A stretch of DNA of 64,000 nt from VAZQ01 sp963725185 (GCA_963725185.1 CAVRXO010000006.1:2356001-2420000), one strand, 5' to 3'; numbered from the stretch's first letter, positions 7,735 to 16,598 are shown. Notes: generated from the letters alone by a model not told the origin. Translations and numbers: made by a program.

Positions 7735-7773
7735 CATTTTCCGAAGCGAGGAAGAAAGCCGACCACAGACGCC

Positions 7774-8427
7774 CTACCGGCGGGTGACGAGCTCCTCAAC
7801 CTGTTTCCGATCCTGCAATGCGATGAATTGAACGGCAAATCCTCCGGTAAACAATCGGACGACGCGACCGACGACGCTGCCGACGGCCAGCACGGTTCCG
7901 ACACTGGGCATGATCTCCGCTGAAACCGCGGCCCCGCCCACCGATATGTCGATGACGAAACAAGGCACCGCCGATCCATCCGCGTGCGTGAGGAGCGAGA
8001 ACGGATGCTGCGGGACGAAACGAGCGTGCACGCGGTTGTCGACGATCTCGAAGTCTCTGTTTCGTTTTATCCAATCGATCTTGGTCGCAAGCACCTCGCG
8101 CTCTTGATCGCTCGCCTCGATGGTCATGGCGAAGCCAAGCTTGAACACGCGAACGATAGAGCCCTTCAGCCTTCCAAGCTGCTCGATATTGGCAAGGACC
8201 GCGACCCCCTCCCGGCCGGTGACGGGCGCAGCCACGGCGATCCCATGCGTCGATATATTGACGGCCCGGCAGGCGAACTGAGCGCTTCCGCCACGGACCT
8301 TGCCGTGCTCCGCGAGCGTGTATCGTCCGGGAAGGCTTACATAGATGCGCTCGTCCGCCCGGCGGTCCGCTACCGTGTGCTCCTCATGATCGATGACGAG
8401 GAGGTCAAGCGGCTCGGCATCCAACAT
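7774..8427 (-). CDS. tandem PilZ-domain protein (c-di-GMP receptor candidate)
   Basis: 217 aa with two PilZ domains. Domain 1 has the RxxxR element in RADERIYVSLPGRY (about 23-36) and NISTHG (N-x-S-x-x-G, about 57-62). Domain 2 has RVHARF (about 132-137) and DISVGG (about 160-165). Both copies therefore keep every residue of the c-di-GMP-binding signature, so two-site ligand binding is plausible. There is no membrane segment or catalytic domain, so it would act as a soluble adaptor. It converges on the Nramp gene. Targets are unknown; motility, exopolysaccharide or enzyme control are typical for the family. Confidence 0.85.
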   Translation of the reverse strand: MLDAEPLDLLVIDHEEHTVADRRADERIYVSLPGRYTLAEHGKVRGGSAQFACRAVNISTHGIAVAAPVTGREGVAVLANIEQLGRLKGSIVRVFKLGFAMTIEASDQEREVLATKIDWIKRNRDFEIVDNRVHARFVPQHPFSLLTHADGSAVPCFVIDISVGGAAVSAEIMPSVGTVLAVGSVVGRVVRLFTGGFAVQFIALQDRKQVEELVTRR

Positions 8428-8563
8428 GGTCGAGTCATTCCGCCGGAGGAGTGCACTGGTAGAACTACCGACTTCGCCTTAACAACCTGTTCATGCATTG
8501 AAGGACTGTGGAATCCGGGCGGCATTCAATCATTAGCCATAGCGACGGCAAGGAGTCCTCTCG

Positions 8564-9427
8564 TCACTGTCGCGTCTTGTTGAAATATCTCAGATCGGGC
8601 GGGGGCTGGTCCTTGCGGGTGGGCAAGAGCTTGTCGTCGGCGCCCTTGAAATAGACCTCGTTCCCGATTTTGGTCAGCCGCGTGACCCCGGGGCAGTTTT
8701 CCTCGCGCCAGACCGGACGCGGGTCGGCGTTGCGGCGATAGGTCTTGGCCACGCTCCACGGCCGCGTGAGAGCATGGTCGATCAGCGTGATGTCGTCGTG
8801 CAGCACCGCGGGGTCGCTCTTGTCGAGATAGATGCGCTCCTTGACGATGGACTGATTGTCGACATGGGTGGGGATGCCGGTCGGGTCCAGCGCACGCGGT
8901 CCCTTGAAGTAGCGAGTCTCGGCTTCGAGCACGTCGAAGCGGCCCTTGCGCTCGCTGTCGATCCATCGGCCGATCGAAAATCCCTGAAAGGTCGGCTCGA
9001 CATCGCGCGGCCAGTCGCGCCCGTCGGTATAGATGCGGCGATGGATCGGAAGATCATGCTCGACCAGCACATAGGTGATCTCCGGCAGCACGATGAATTC
9101 CAATGAATTGTACCCGTTCATCGTCGCCGGCATGCCGGGCGGCATGCAGCGGTCGCCGGAGTGCCAATTGCCCTGGCCGCCGTTCGCCTGGTCCGCGATG
9201 CTCGCCTCCAGGATCGCCTGATATTCGGGCGTGAGCGGCGCCCCTTGCCCGAGCCCCCAGGCCTTGGTCGGGTCGAACGTGATCTGGCCTCCCCTGAACA
9301 GGTTGATCCGCAGCCACTGGCCCGCGAGGTCCGGATACATCGCATCGTCGAAGGCGAGGGCGCCGGCCCAGGACCAGCACAGCGTCGCCGCGAGCGCCAG
9401 CGCGGCGATGGACCGTCGGTATTGCAT
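8564..9427 (-). CDS. exported protein of the window's paralogous family (copy A)
   Basis: 287 aa from the ATG at 9427, preceded by AGGGGGA; the frame is open further upstream but overlaps copy B. A signal peptide ends near residue 26 (WAGALA-FDD). Family blocks are APLTPEYQA, RCMPPGMP, RRIYTDGRDWP, GFSIGRWID, ETRYFKGPRALD, DNQSIVKERIYLD, IDHALTRPWSVAKTYRR and PPPDLRYF. Two cysteines (in RCMPPGMP and REENCPGV) recur in most paralogues and may form a disulfide. The family resembles large sets of secreted hypothetical proteins in environmental bacteria; no function is known. It starts 2 bp after the stop of copy B, so the two are translationally coupled in operon C-B-A. Confidence 0.75.
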   Translation of the reverse strand: MQYRRSIAALALAATLCWSWAGALAFDDAMYPDLAGQWLRINLFRGGQITFDPTKAWGLGQGAPLTPEYQAILEASIADQANGGQGNWHSGDRCMPPGMPATMNGYNSLEFIVLPEITYVLVEHDLPIHRRIYTDGRDWPRDVEPTFQGFSIGRWIDSERKGRFDVLEAETRYFKGPRALDPTGIPTHVDNQSIVKERIYLDKSDPAVLHDDITLIDHALTRPWSVAKTYRRNADPRPVWREENCPGVTRLTKIGNEVYFKGADDKLLPTRKDQPPPDLRYFNKTRQ

Positions 9428-9429
9428 GA

Positions 9430-10281
9430 CTATCCCCCTGGTCGCTTCTGGGTCCGATCGAAGTAGCGCAGGTCCGGCGGCTGCTGGTTCTTCTTGGTGG
9501 GCATCAGGTAGCCGTCGAAACTGATGAAGTAGTCGTCCTTGCCGACCCAGACATGATGGTTGTCCTCGGAGCAATCGACGAACATCCAGATCGGGTCGGG
9601 CTCGCGCCGGAAGATCTTGGCAACCGACCACGGCTGCGTCAGGGCGTGGTCGATGGTCGTGATCTCGAGATGCAAGAGATCCTTGTCGGCCTTGTCGAGA
9701 TAGAACCGCTCCTTGATGATGCTCTGCTGATCCTCATGCAGCGGGATACCCTGCTGATCGAAATTGCGCGGCCCCTTGAAGGCGCGGGTCTCCACCTCCA
9801 GCACGTCGTAGCGACCGTCCCCGCCCTCATCGATCCACCTGCCGATCGAATAACCGTTGAAGGTCCCCTCGATCTGCTTGGGCCAGTCGCGCCCGTCGGT
9901 GAAGATGCGGCGCGGCTCGTTGTACTCGCTCAGGATATAGGTGGTCTTCGGCGTGACGACGATTTCCATCGGGTAGATGCCGGTCATCATCTGCGGCAGG
10001 CCGTGCGGGACGCACTGGGCCGTGAAGTTGCCGCCCGATCCGCCGTTGGCGCGGTCGACAATCCTGGCCTCGTAGATGGCCTGATATTCCGGCGTCAGCG
10101 GCGGGTGCTGGCCGCGCCCGGGGGGCCGCGACAGATCGTACTGGTTGCCGACTCCGTCCGGCTTCTTCCATTGGCCCGACCAGTCCGGGTATCTCGACAT
10201 GTCCTGCGCCGGCGCGGCGGCGATCGTCGCCAGCAACCCGGTCACGAGCGCGATGACGCCGATCGACATCCGTTCAAGCAT
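9430..10281 (-). CDS. exported protein of the paralogous family (copy B)
   Basis: 283 aa. A signal peptide runs to about residue 26 (LLATIAAAPAQD). All family blocks are present: PPLTPEYQA, QCVPHGLPQMM, RRIFTDGRDWP, GYSIGRWID, ETRAFKGPRNFD, DQQSIIKERFYLD, IDHALTQPWSVAKIFRR and PPDLRYF. The cysteine pair is present (QCVPHG and VDCSED). It is the middle gene of operon C-B-A; 57 bp separate it from copy C, and its TAG is 2 bp from the start of copy A. Sequence identity to A and C is clear by eye along the whole length, so these are local duplicates. The biochemical role is unknown. Confidence 0.75.
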   Translation of the reverse strand: MLERMSIGVIALVTGLLATIAAAPAQDMSRYPDWSGQWKKPDGVGNQYDLSRPPGRGQHPPLTPEYQAIYEARIVDRANGGSGGNFTAQCVPHGLPQMMTGIYPMEIVVTPKTTYILSEYNEPRRIFTDGRDWPKQIEGTFNGYSIGRWIDEGGDGRYDVLEVETRAFKGPRNFDQQGIPLHEDQQSIIKERFYLDKADKDLLHLEITTIDHALTQPWSVAKIFRREPDPIWMFVDCSEDNHHVWVGKDDYFISFDGYLMPTKKNQQPPDLRYFDRTQKRPGG

Positions 10282-10338
10282 GATGGTTTCCCTGGAGCGT
10301 CAGAAGCCGGACGCGGCGCGGCAGGCGGCGGCGGCGCG

Positions 10339-11181
10339 TCATTTTTTTGGTTGGTTGAAATATCGCAAGTCGGGAGGCGGCTGGTCCTTCTTGGCCGGCA
10401 TCAGGAGCCCGTCGGCGCTGAGCATATAGCCTTGCTTGTCGATCTCGACATGAGGATTGTTCTCGGCGCAGACGCTTTCGTGCCAGACCGGCTGTTGCAC
10501 GTGACGGTACTTCTTGGTCGCCGTCCAGGGACGCGTCAATGCATGGTCGAGCGTGGTGATCTCGTCATAGAGGATGTTTGGATCGGTCCGATCCTGGAAA
10601 ATCCGCTCCTTGATGACGGTCTGGTTGTCGGCGTGCAGCGGCAGGCCGCTATTGTCGAAGGTGCGCGGACCCTTGAACCCGCGCGTCTCGATCTCGAGCA
10701 CATTGTAGCGGCCGGTGTCGCCCTCATCGACCCATTTGCCGATGGAGTAGCCCGCGAAGGTCGGATCGATGTCGTCCGGCCAGTCGCGCCCATCGGTATA
10801 GATGCGGCGAAAGTCGTGGATGTGCTCCATCAATACGTGGGTGCTGCGCGGCGTGATGACGAACTCGGCCCCTTCATAATTGTTCATGATCCGCGGCATG
10901 CCGGGCGCGATGCAGGTGTAGGTCGGATCGCCGCCTTGTCCGCCGCGGGCCTGGTCGGCCAGGCTCGCCTCCAGGATCGCCTGATATTCGGGGGTCAACG
11001 GCGCCTGCTGTCCGCGTCCGGGAGGCTTGCTCGGGTCGTAGCGCGGGGTGCCGGTATCGGTCCGCAGCCACTGGCCCTTCCAGTTGGGATACTTTGATTC
11101 ATCGAATGCGCGGGCGCTGCCCATCGTCACGCCCAGAGCCATCGCCAGCATGAGCGCGCCGATCGGAATTCGGTGATGCAT
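10339..11181 (-). CDS. exported protein of the paralogous family (copy C)
   Basis: 280 aa from the ATG at 11181, which follows GGGGAGGA at about five bases; the much longer open frame upstream overlaps an intergenic region with a terminator and is rejected. A signal peptide ends near residue 25 (TMGSARA-FDE). It carries family blocks with the cysteine pair in TCIAPGMP and SVCAENN. Strongest similarity is in RRIYTDGRDWPDDIDPTFAG, GYSIGKWVDEG and the PPPDLRYFNQP tail. It is the first gene of operon C-B-A, and a hairpin terminator separates it from the G-F-E-D operon, so it should have its own promoter in 11182-11607. Function unknown. Confidence 0.75.
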   Translation of the reverse strand: MHHRIPIGALMLAMALGVTMGSARAFDESKYPNWKGQWLRTDTGTPRYDPSKPPGRGQQAPLTPEYQAILEASLADQARGGQGGDPTYTCIAPGMPRIMNNYEGAEFVITPRSTHVLMEHIHDFRRIYTDGRDWPDDIDPTFAGYSIGKWVDEGDTGRYNVLEIETRGFKGPRTFDNSGLPLHADNQTVIKERIFQDRTDPNILYDEITTLDHALTRPWTATKKYRHVQQPVWHESVCAENNPHVEIDKQGYMLSADGLLMPAKKDQPPPDLRYFNQPKK

Positions 11182-11607
11182 CGCTATCCTCCCCTGCGAC
11201 CGCCCCGAGCATCCGCGAAGTGTCGGGAAGCGTCGCCAGAACGTATCAAATGTGAGCGGCCGAGGGAGACCTGAAAAGATCGGTCTCGAGATTCGATGCT
11301 TGCCGGCGGCGGCGCGGCTGCCTGTGGCTCCGGTGGGGACTCCGGCATGTCTCCCTGGCAGCTCTCGGACATGCGATGGCCATGTCGATTTCCATGTCGA
11401 TGTCCATTTCTCACCGTACATTGTCGGGCTGGCGATCGGAAGGGGGACCGGAGTGCAGCGCGGCGGCGATGCCCGGCGCGCCGATGGCGTCGACCGGCCG
11501 ACGGCCCCAGCCCGATTTGCCGAGTATTCGCAGGAGCGGGGGCGTTGCGGGAGCGCTCTTGCGCGGCGTGGCCGCTCGTCGCCCACGGGTCTCGACCCTC
11601 ATGGAAA
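11182..11607. other. intergenic leader of the C-B-A operon
   Basis: About 425 bases between copy C and the terminator of the YVTN gene. It must hold the promoter of copies C, B and A, but I see neither an EcfG nor an FNR motif. A run of related hexamers (CATGTCGATT, CATGTCGATG, CATTTC) at about 11390-11415 is a weak short repeat. Confidence 0.45.
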
Positions 11608-11635
11608 GGTCGCCGAACCGGGCGGTTCGGCGACC
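11608..11635 (-). terminator. hairpin terminator after the YVTN gene
   Basis: GGTCGCCGAACC (11608-11619) and its exact complement at 11624-11635 form a 12-bp perfect stem with a 4-base loop, 27 bp past the YVTN stop. On the minus strand it is followed by TTTCC, a short U-tract. It separates operon G-F-E-D from C-B-A. Confidence 0.7.
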
Positions 11636-11662
11636 TGCGAAGCGGCCGCAGCCTTGCGACGC

Positions 11663-12760
11663 CTAGGGGAGCATCCACGTGGTGTTGCGTGCCGGGGCGT
11701 ACCCGACCGGGATCAGAGCGACTTCCTTCAGCGTCTTGATATCGACGACCGAGACGTTGTTGGTGTGCTCATTGGCCACGTAGGCGGTCTTATCGTCAGG
11801 CGTGACCGTCAGCCAGCCGGCACCCTTCCCGCCGAGAGCGACGCTGCCCAAGAGCTTCAGGTCCGGCAGCGAGTAGGCGTAGAGGGCGCTGTTGAGCCTG
11901 CTGTTGACCAGCAGTGTCTTCTGATCCGAGGTGACGGCGATGCCGTGCGATGCAGCGGGCGGGCCGTGGCGGTTCTGCTGCTCGGGCGGCAGCTCGGGAA
12001 GCTTGATCTCATTGATTTTCGCCTGCGTCGCAAAATCCACGACCGCGAATCCGTTGAACCCGCCCAATTGGGCGAATATCCACTTGGTCGAGCCGTCGGG
12101 ATTCTTCGATATCGCCATCGGCGAGGGAGCCGGATTCATGAGAAGGCTCCAGGCGATCTCATTGCTCCGCGTGTCGATGACGTCCATCATGTTGGCCGGC
12201 GGCTTGGCGCCTCGCTCGGCACCGGCAATCACGTACTTGCCGTCCGGGGTGACGTTCAGGTCGTGGATGCCGCCCTTGATCGGGATGGTCTTCACGTTCT
12301 GCAGCGAGGCGGTGTCGATCACGTCGACGCCGCCGGTCGCGTCGGCCTTGATCTGCGGAAACGCGGACAAGTCGTCCCACGAAAGGGCGATCGCCACATA
12401 GATCCATCGCCCATCGGGAGTTATGTCGATTAGGTTGGGGTTCCCGCTCAGGGGAATTCGCTTGGTCACCTGGAGGGTCTTCCCGTCGACGACCATGAGG
12501 GTCTTGTGGGCTTCCTCGCTGACGTAGATTCGACTGCCGTCCGGGGAGACCGCAATCCCATGGTTCGCTTCGATCCCCTTGATCTCACCCACCACCTTGT
12601 TGGTGACGGGGTCGATGATGTTGATGTTGTCGCCGGCGAAGTTCGTTTGGATGATCCGAAGCTTCGCTTCCTGCGCGGCCGCCAACGACAAGGACGCCGT
12701 GCACAGAACGATCCCGGCCAGAACCGTGAAACCTCCGCGAAACGCTTGGTTGTCCGTCAT
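11663..12760 (-). CDS. exported YVTN-type beta-propeller protein
   Basis: 365 aa from the second ATG (12760); GAAAGG lies nine bases upstream of it but directly abuts the first ATG (12769), so the second fits better. After a signal peptide the chain is a series of propeller blades with repeating cores such as GIAVSPDGSRIYVSEEAH, LIDITPDGRWIYVAI, DLNVTPDGKYVIAG, GIAVTSDQKTLLVNS and WLTVTPDDKTAYVANEHTNN, ending VSVVDIKTLKEVALIPVG. YVTN propellers are periplasmic and occur near quinoprotein and cytochrome systems. It lies between paralogues F and C and directly downstream of a CxxCH gene, suggesting a shared extracytoplasmic process. The ligand is unknown. Confidence 0.8.
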   Translation of the reverse strand: MTDNQAFRGGFTVLAGIVLCTASLSLAAAQEAKLRIIQTNFAGDNINIIDPVTNKVVGEIKGIEANHGIAVSPDGSRIYVSEEAHKTLMVVDGKTLQVTKRIPLSGNPNLIDITPDGRWIYVAIALSWDDLSAFPQIKADATGGVDVIDTASLQNVKTIPIKGGIHDLNVTPDGKYVIAGAERGAKPPANMMDVIDTRSNEIAWSLLMNPAPSPMAISKNPDGSTKWIFAQLGGFNGFAVVDFATQAKINEIKLPELPPEQQNRHGPPAASHGIAVTSDQKTLLVNSRLNSALYAYSLPDLKLLGSVALGGKGAGWLTVTPDDKTAYVANEHTNNVSVVDIKTLKEVALIPVGYAPARNTTWMLP

Positions 12761-12803
12761 TTTCGTCATCCTTTCAACGACGAGTTATTCTCCCGAGGCA
12801 GAT

Positions 12804-12843
12804 ATCAGGAGACAGGTCCGTTCATCAGGAGACAGGGCCGCTG
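12804..12843. repeat. imperfect 20-bp tandem duplication
   Basis: Two adjacent 20-base units beginning ATCAGGAGACAGG differ at two positions. They lie between the cytochrome-like gene and the YVTN gene, upstream of the latter's ribosome site. Confidence 0.75.
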
Positions 12844-12850
12844 CCGGCCG

Positions 12851-13321
12851 CTACTTCACTGTCGCTCCCGACACAAATGCCTTCAGTATCAGCCAATCCG
12901 GATCCTGCTGCGAGCCGAATTGCTGGCCTCCGCCGTGATGGGGATCGCCCCCCGCCTCTTCGGCGAGCGGATGCTTGATCAGCGGACTCTCCATATAGCC
13001 GGGCGCAGCCACCCGCTGGATCAGCTCGAAGTTCTGGCGCGACTGCTGCTCGTCCCAACTCGTGCTCCCGGGCGAGAGCGGCACCAAATGGAACGGCGCG
13101 TTGTTGAGCGTATGGCAAGAGACGCATCGCGCGTGGCCAGGACGCTTGTCCAGGAAGACGGACTCCACCTTGGTCTTGAAGAACTCGTAATTCAGCGAGG
13201 GCGATGCGGTGGAGGAAGCAGCCGGTTGGCTTTGCGCCTGACTCGACGAGGCGCCTGCCGCCAGGAACAGGCACGCCGCGACGACGCCATGGGCGACGCT
13301 ACAGGACGAGGCCCTCTTCAT
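12851..13321 (-). CDS. exported cytochrome c-like protein (one CxxCH)
   Basis: 156 aa from the ATG at 13321, with GGGAGG five bases upstream. A signal peptide ends at about residue 29 (GASSSQA-QSQ). The mature part has FFKTKVESVFLDKRPGHARC and then VSCH, a single heme c motif CVSCH of the type found in small periplasmic cytochromes or heme domains fused to larger enzymes. A distal Met candidate is MESPLIKHPL. The His/Gly-rich stretch HHGGGQQFGSQQ near the C-terminus may bind metal. It lies between paralogue F (171 bp) and the YVTN gene (90 bp) on the same strand and probably carries electrons for, or senses redox in, this periplasmic system. Partner unknown. Confidence 0.75.
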   Translation of the reverse strand: MKRASSCSVAHGVVAACLFLAAGASSSQAQSQPAASSTASPSLNYEFFKTKVESVFLDKRPGHARCVSCHTLNNAPFHLVPLSPGSTSWDEQQSRQNFELIQRVAAPGYMESPLIKHPLAEEAGGDPHHGGGQQFGSQQDPDWLILKAFVSGATVK

Positions 13322-13492
13322 TCGAACCTCCCACAAAATTTTCTGGTTAAGAAACATCAAGGCTAGGCCTGAGCGAATGCGCCTGTCAAGAAAACAATGG
13401 CCAGCTTGGCAAGCTCCTGTTGCCCTGCTCAGGTAGTGCCGAGTTGTGTGGTTTTGTGCACTGCAGGGCAGGCCGCGCCGGGCGGGACTGCG

Positions 13493-14383
13493 TTACCGTT
13501 GCAATTGATTGAAATATCGCAGATCCGGAGCCGCCTGATTCCTCTTGGTGGGCATCAACAAGCCATCCGTGCGCAGGAAATAGTTCTCCTTGCCGATGAC
13601 GACATTGGCGTTGCTTTCCTGGCACCAGGTTTCCGGCCACTGCACCACCTTCTCCGAGACGCGCCGATATTGGCGGTCGGAGGTCCATGGCCGCGTCAAG
13701 GCATTGTCGATGACCGTGGTGAGATCGTGCAGAATGTTGGGATCGCCCTTGTCGATGAAGAACCGCTCCAGGAATATCGACTGATTGTCGAAGGCCAGCG
13801 GCAGCCCGGTCGCGTCGTAGGCGCGAGGACCCTTGAAGTAGCGGGTCTCGGACACGAGGACGTCGTAACGGCCGGTGCCGTCCCGGTCGATCCATCTGCC
13901 GATGGAGTAGCCGCCGTAGCTCGGTTGCGGCTTGCGCGGCCAGTCGCGGCCGTCGGTGAAGATTCGGCGCAAGTGGTCCGACCCGCTGAGCAGGATGTAG
14001 GTGGTTTCGGGCGTGATGACGTATTCGTGCGACCCGAACGTCATCATGCGCGGCATGCCGCTGGGCAGGCACCGCGCATTGGGGTAATTGCCGAGCCCGC
14101 CCTCGGCCTGGTCCTTCATGCTGTCCGCCAGCACCTTTTGGTACTCCGGCGTCAGCGGCGCCTCTTGCTCGATGCCCCAATGCTTGGTCTGATCGAAGCC
14201 GCCCTGGAAGACGGCGCCCTCGACCTCGATCTCCGGATGCACGACGCGGATCCACAGGCCCTTCCAAGTGGTCGGGTATTTGGTCTCGTCGAAGGCCTGA
14301 GCACACCCGATCGTCATCGCCATCGTCATGGTGAGGGAGACGAGGGCAACCGCAAGCGCGCCGGACGGGTTTCGGTCGAGCAT
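13493..14383 (-). CDS. exported protein of the paralogous family (copy F)
   Basis: 296 aa from the ATG at 14383, seven bases after AGGGA; an ATG at 14389 is too close to that site. A signal peptide ends near residue 30 (CAQA-FDE). Family blocks are APLTPEYQK, RCLPSGMPRMM, RRIFTDGRDWP, GYSIGRWIDRDG, ETRYFKGPRAYD, DNQSIFLERFFID and DLRYFNQ. The cysteine pair is RCLPSG and TWCQES. An insert of about 12 residues after KGLWIRVVHPEIEVEGAVF distinguishes it from A-C. It follows copy G by 85 bp and precedes the cytochrome-like gene in operon G-F-E-D. Function unknown. Confidence 0.75.
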   Translation of the reverse strand: MLDRNPSGALAVALVSLTMTMAMTIGCAQAFDETKYPTTWKGLWIRVVHPEIEVEGAVFQGGFDQTKHWGIEQEAPLTPEYQKVLADSMKDQAEGGLGNYPNARCLPSGMPRMMTFGSHEYVITPETTYILLSGSDHLRRIFTDGRDWPRKPQPSYGGYSIGRWIDRDGTGRYDVLVSETRYFKGPRAYDATGLPLAFDNQSIFLERFFIDKGDPNILHDLTTVIDNALTRPWTSDRQYRRVSEKVVQWPETWCQESNANVVIGKENYFLRTDGLLMPTKRNQAAPDLRYFNQLQR

Positions 14384-14468
14384 GATCATCTCCCTGAGCT
14401 TGCAGCATCTCGCTTGAGTGCGATCGACGCGAACAGGATGGCGGGCTCCTTCGCGCGCGGCTTGTGCC

Positions 14469-15332
14469 TCACTTCTGCGGTTGCTTGAAATATCTCAAAT
14501 CGGGCGGCGCCTGATTTTTCTTTGTCGGCATCAAAAGGCCGTCGGCGCTCAGAAAATAGTTTTCCTTCCCGACCGCGATCTGCGCGTTGTCTTCGGTGGT
14601 ATAGAATTCCCGCCACTCCGGACGTTGATCCGGATTGTGCACGTATCTTTTGTCGACGGTCCACGGGTGCGTCAGCGCATGATCGATGGTGGTGATCTCG
14701 TCATGCAGGATGTTTGGATCAGTCTTGTCGCGGTAGATGCGCTCCTTGAAGATCGACTGGTTGTCGAAGTGCAGCGGTAGGCCGGTTTCATCGTAGGCCC
14801 GGGGTCCCTTGAAGCCGCGCGTCTCGACTAGGAGCACGTCGTAGCGGCCGCCGCCGCTCTCGTCGATCCATCGTCCGATCGAGTAGCCCGAATAAGTCGG
14901 TTCGATTTCGGTCGGCCAGTCGCGTCCGTCGGTGAAGATTCGACGATAGTGGTCATGCCAACCGATCAAGACATAAGTCGTATCGGGGGTGATGATCCAT
15001 TCCAGCGGACCGAAAGCCATCATCATGTTGGGCATGCCGGCTGCGCGACCCAAGGTGGTCGGGAAATTGCCCAGCCCGCCATTGGCCTGATCCGCGATGC
15101 TCGCCGCCAGCACGGCCTGGTACTCCGGCGTCAGCGGCGCCTGTTGTCCAAATCCCCACGGCTTGGTCTGGTCGTGCGACGGCTGGCCGCCAAGCCCACG
15201 AACGACGAACCGCTCCCACTGACCGGTCCAGTCGGGATACAGGGCATCATCCGATGCGCGCGCGTCGCCGGTCGGCACTGCTAGCGCCGCCAGCAGGGTT
15301 GCGCCGATCAAGCTCCAATTCCAATGAAGCAT
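14469..15332 (-). CDS. exported protein of the paralogous family (copy G, cysteine-free core)
   Basis: 287 aa. A signal peptide ends near residue 26 (GDARA-SDD). The family blocks are intact (APLTPEYQAV, RRIFTDGRDWP, GYSIGRWIDESGGG, GFKGPRAYD, DNQSIFKERIYRD, IDHALTHPWTVDKRY, PPDLRYFKQ). Both conserved cysteines are replaced: the position of CxPxGMP reads LGRAAGMP, and the later one reads FYTTEDN. Coordinated loss of both supports their being a disulfide pair in the other members. It is the first gene of operon G-F-E-D and diverges from a TctC receptor gene across 176 bp. Function unknown. Confidence 0.75.
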   Translation of the reverse strand: MLHWNWSLIGATLLAALAVPTGDARASDDALYPDWTGQWERFVVRGLGGQPSHDQTKPWGFGQQAPLTPEYQAVLAASIADQANGGLGNFPTTLGRAAGMPNMMMAFGPLEWIITPDTTYVLIGWHDHYRRIFTDGRDWPTEIEPTYSGYSIGRWIDESGGGRYDVLLVETRGFKGPRAYDETGLPLHFDNQSIFKERIYRDKTDPNILHDEITTIDHALTHPWTVDKRYVHNPDQRPEWREFYTTEDNAQIAVGKENYFLSADGLLMPTKKNQAPPDLRYFKQPQK

Positions 15333-15508
15333 GGCTGTCCTCGCGCAACATCAGGACTTCGGCACATCCCGCTCACGGCTCGCAGACCATCTCAATCTGC
15401 GCGCAAGAATACCTGGTCGGCGCTCCGGTCGAAAGGGGTGTTGCACCTGCAATCTCGGGCGGACTAGGTTCGCGTGCCTGCGGCTCCTGCGGTCGACAAG
15501 GATCCCGA

Positions 15509-16594
15509 ATGTCCGCGTTGCGACAAGCCCTCGTCAAAGGCGGCATTGCCGGGCTGCTCGTCGGCATCGTCTTCGCCGTATCGTCGACCGCCGGGGCGGA
15601 GCCGGTCGCGGATTTCTACAAGGGCAAGCAACTGCGAATTATCATCAGAGCCGGTCCGGGCGGCAATTACGATCTGTACTCGCGGCTGCTGCTGCGCCAC
15701 ATGGTTCAATACATCCCCGGCCGACCGGTCGGCGTGCCGGTGAACATGCCGGGCGGCAGCGGATTGACGGCGCTCAACTACGTTGCCGAGGTCGCACCCA
15801 AGGACGGCACGGTGCTGACGATGGTGACGCAGACATTCCCGCTCGAGCAGGCATTGGGGCTGAACAAGAACCTCAAGCTTGATCTACGAAAGCTCGATTG
15901 GCTCGGCAATATGAGCGAGGCCAATACCTTCCTCTTGACGTCGCGCTTCTCGCCGACCAAGACGCTGAACGATGCCAAGCGCCGTGAAACCGTCATGGCG
16001 GTGCCGAGCACGGCCGACGTGACGGCATGGCTGGCCGCGCTCCTCAACAACACGCTCGGCACGAAGCTCAAGCTGGTGGCGGGCTATCCCAGCGGGCCGG
16101 CGATGAATCTGGCCATGGAGCGCAAGGAGGTCGAAGGTCGCGGCACCACCAATCCGCGCGCGCTACTCATCGCCGGCGGGAGCGGCGACGGTGCGGCTGC
16201 CTTCAACTTGCTGCTTCAGTCGGGCTTGAGAAAAGACAAGGATTATCCCGACGTTCCGTTGCTGGGCGACCTTGCGACCAATGACAAGCAACGCCTGGTG
16301 TTCGCGTACTTCTCCAAGATGGGGGCGCTCGCACGCCCCATCGCGCTGGCAGGCGGCATCCCGCCGGACCGGCTTGCCGCCTTGCGCGCCGCTTTCAAGG
16401 CGACCATGCAGGACGCGGATTTCATCGCCGAGGCGAAGCGGCAGATGATGGAGATCGGCATGATGAGCGGCGACGAGGTGCAGCAGATCGTCGACGATCT
16501 CGTCGATATCTCGCCCGACCTTGCCGATCAGGTGAGGCATGCCATCCAGGTGCAAGACGCCGTCCAGTTGGAAGGCGGCGGGGGACCGCAGTAG
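15509..16594 (+). CDS. tripartite tricarboxylate-type solute receptor (TctC/Bug), copy 1
   Basis: 361 aa from the ATG at 15509. A signal peptide (LLVGIVFAVSSTAGAEP) precedes DFYKGKQLRIIIRAGPGGNY, the strand-loop that opens the Bug receptor fold, followed by GRPVGVPVNMPGGSG and VAEVAPKDGTVL. It is of the more divergent Bug type that starts DFYKGK. It would bind a small organic acid or a similar ligand in the periplasm. No TctA or TctB permease gene is in the window, so it is an orphan receptor. It diverges from copy G of the secreted family and ends 4 bp from a converging second receptor. The ligand cannot be inferred. Confidence 0.8.
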   Translation: MSALRQALVKGGIAGLLVGIVFAVSSTAGAEPVADFYKGKQLRIIIRAGPGGNYDLYSRLLLRHMVQYIPGRPVGVPVNMPGGSGLTALNYVAEVAPKDGTVLTMVTQTFPLEQALGLNKNLKLDLRKLDWLGNMSEANTFLLTSRFSPTKTLNDAKRRETVMAVPSTADVTAWLAALLNNTLGTKLKLVAGYPSGPAMNLAMERKEVEGRGTTNPRALLIAGGSGDGAAAFNLLLQSGLRKDKDYPDVPLLGDLATNDKQRLVFAYFSKMGALARPIALAGGIPPDRLAALRAAFKATMQDADFIAEAKRQMMEIGMMSGDEVQQIVDDLVDISPDLADQVRHAIQVQDAVQLEGGGGPQ

Positions 16595-16598
16595 TTGC

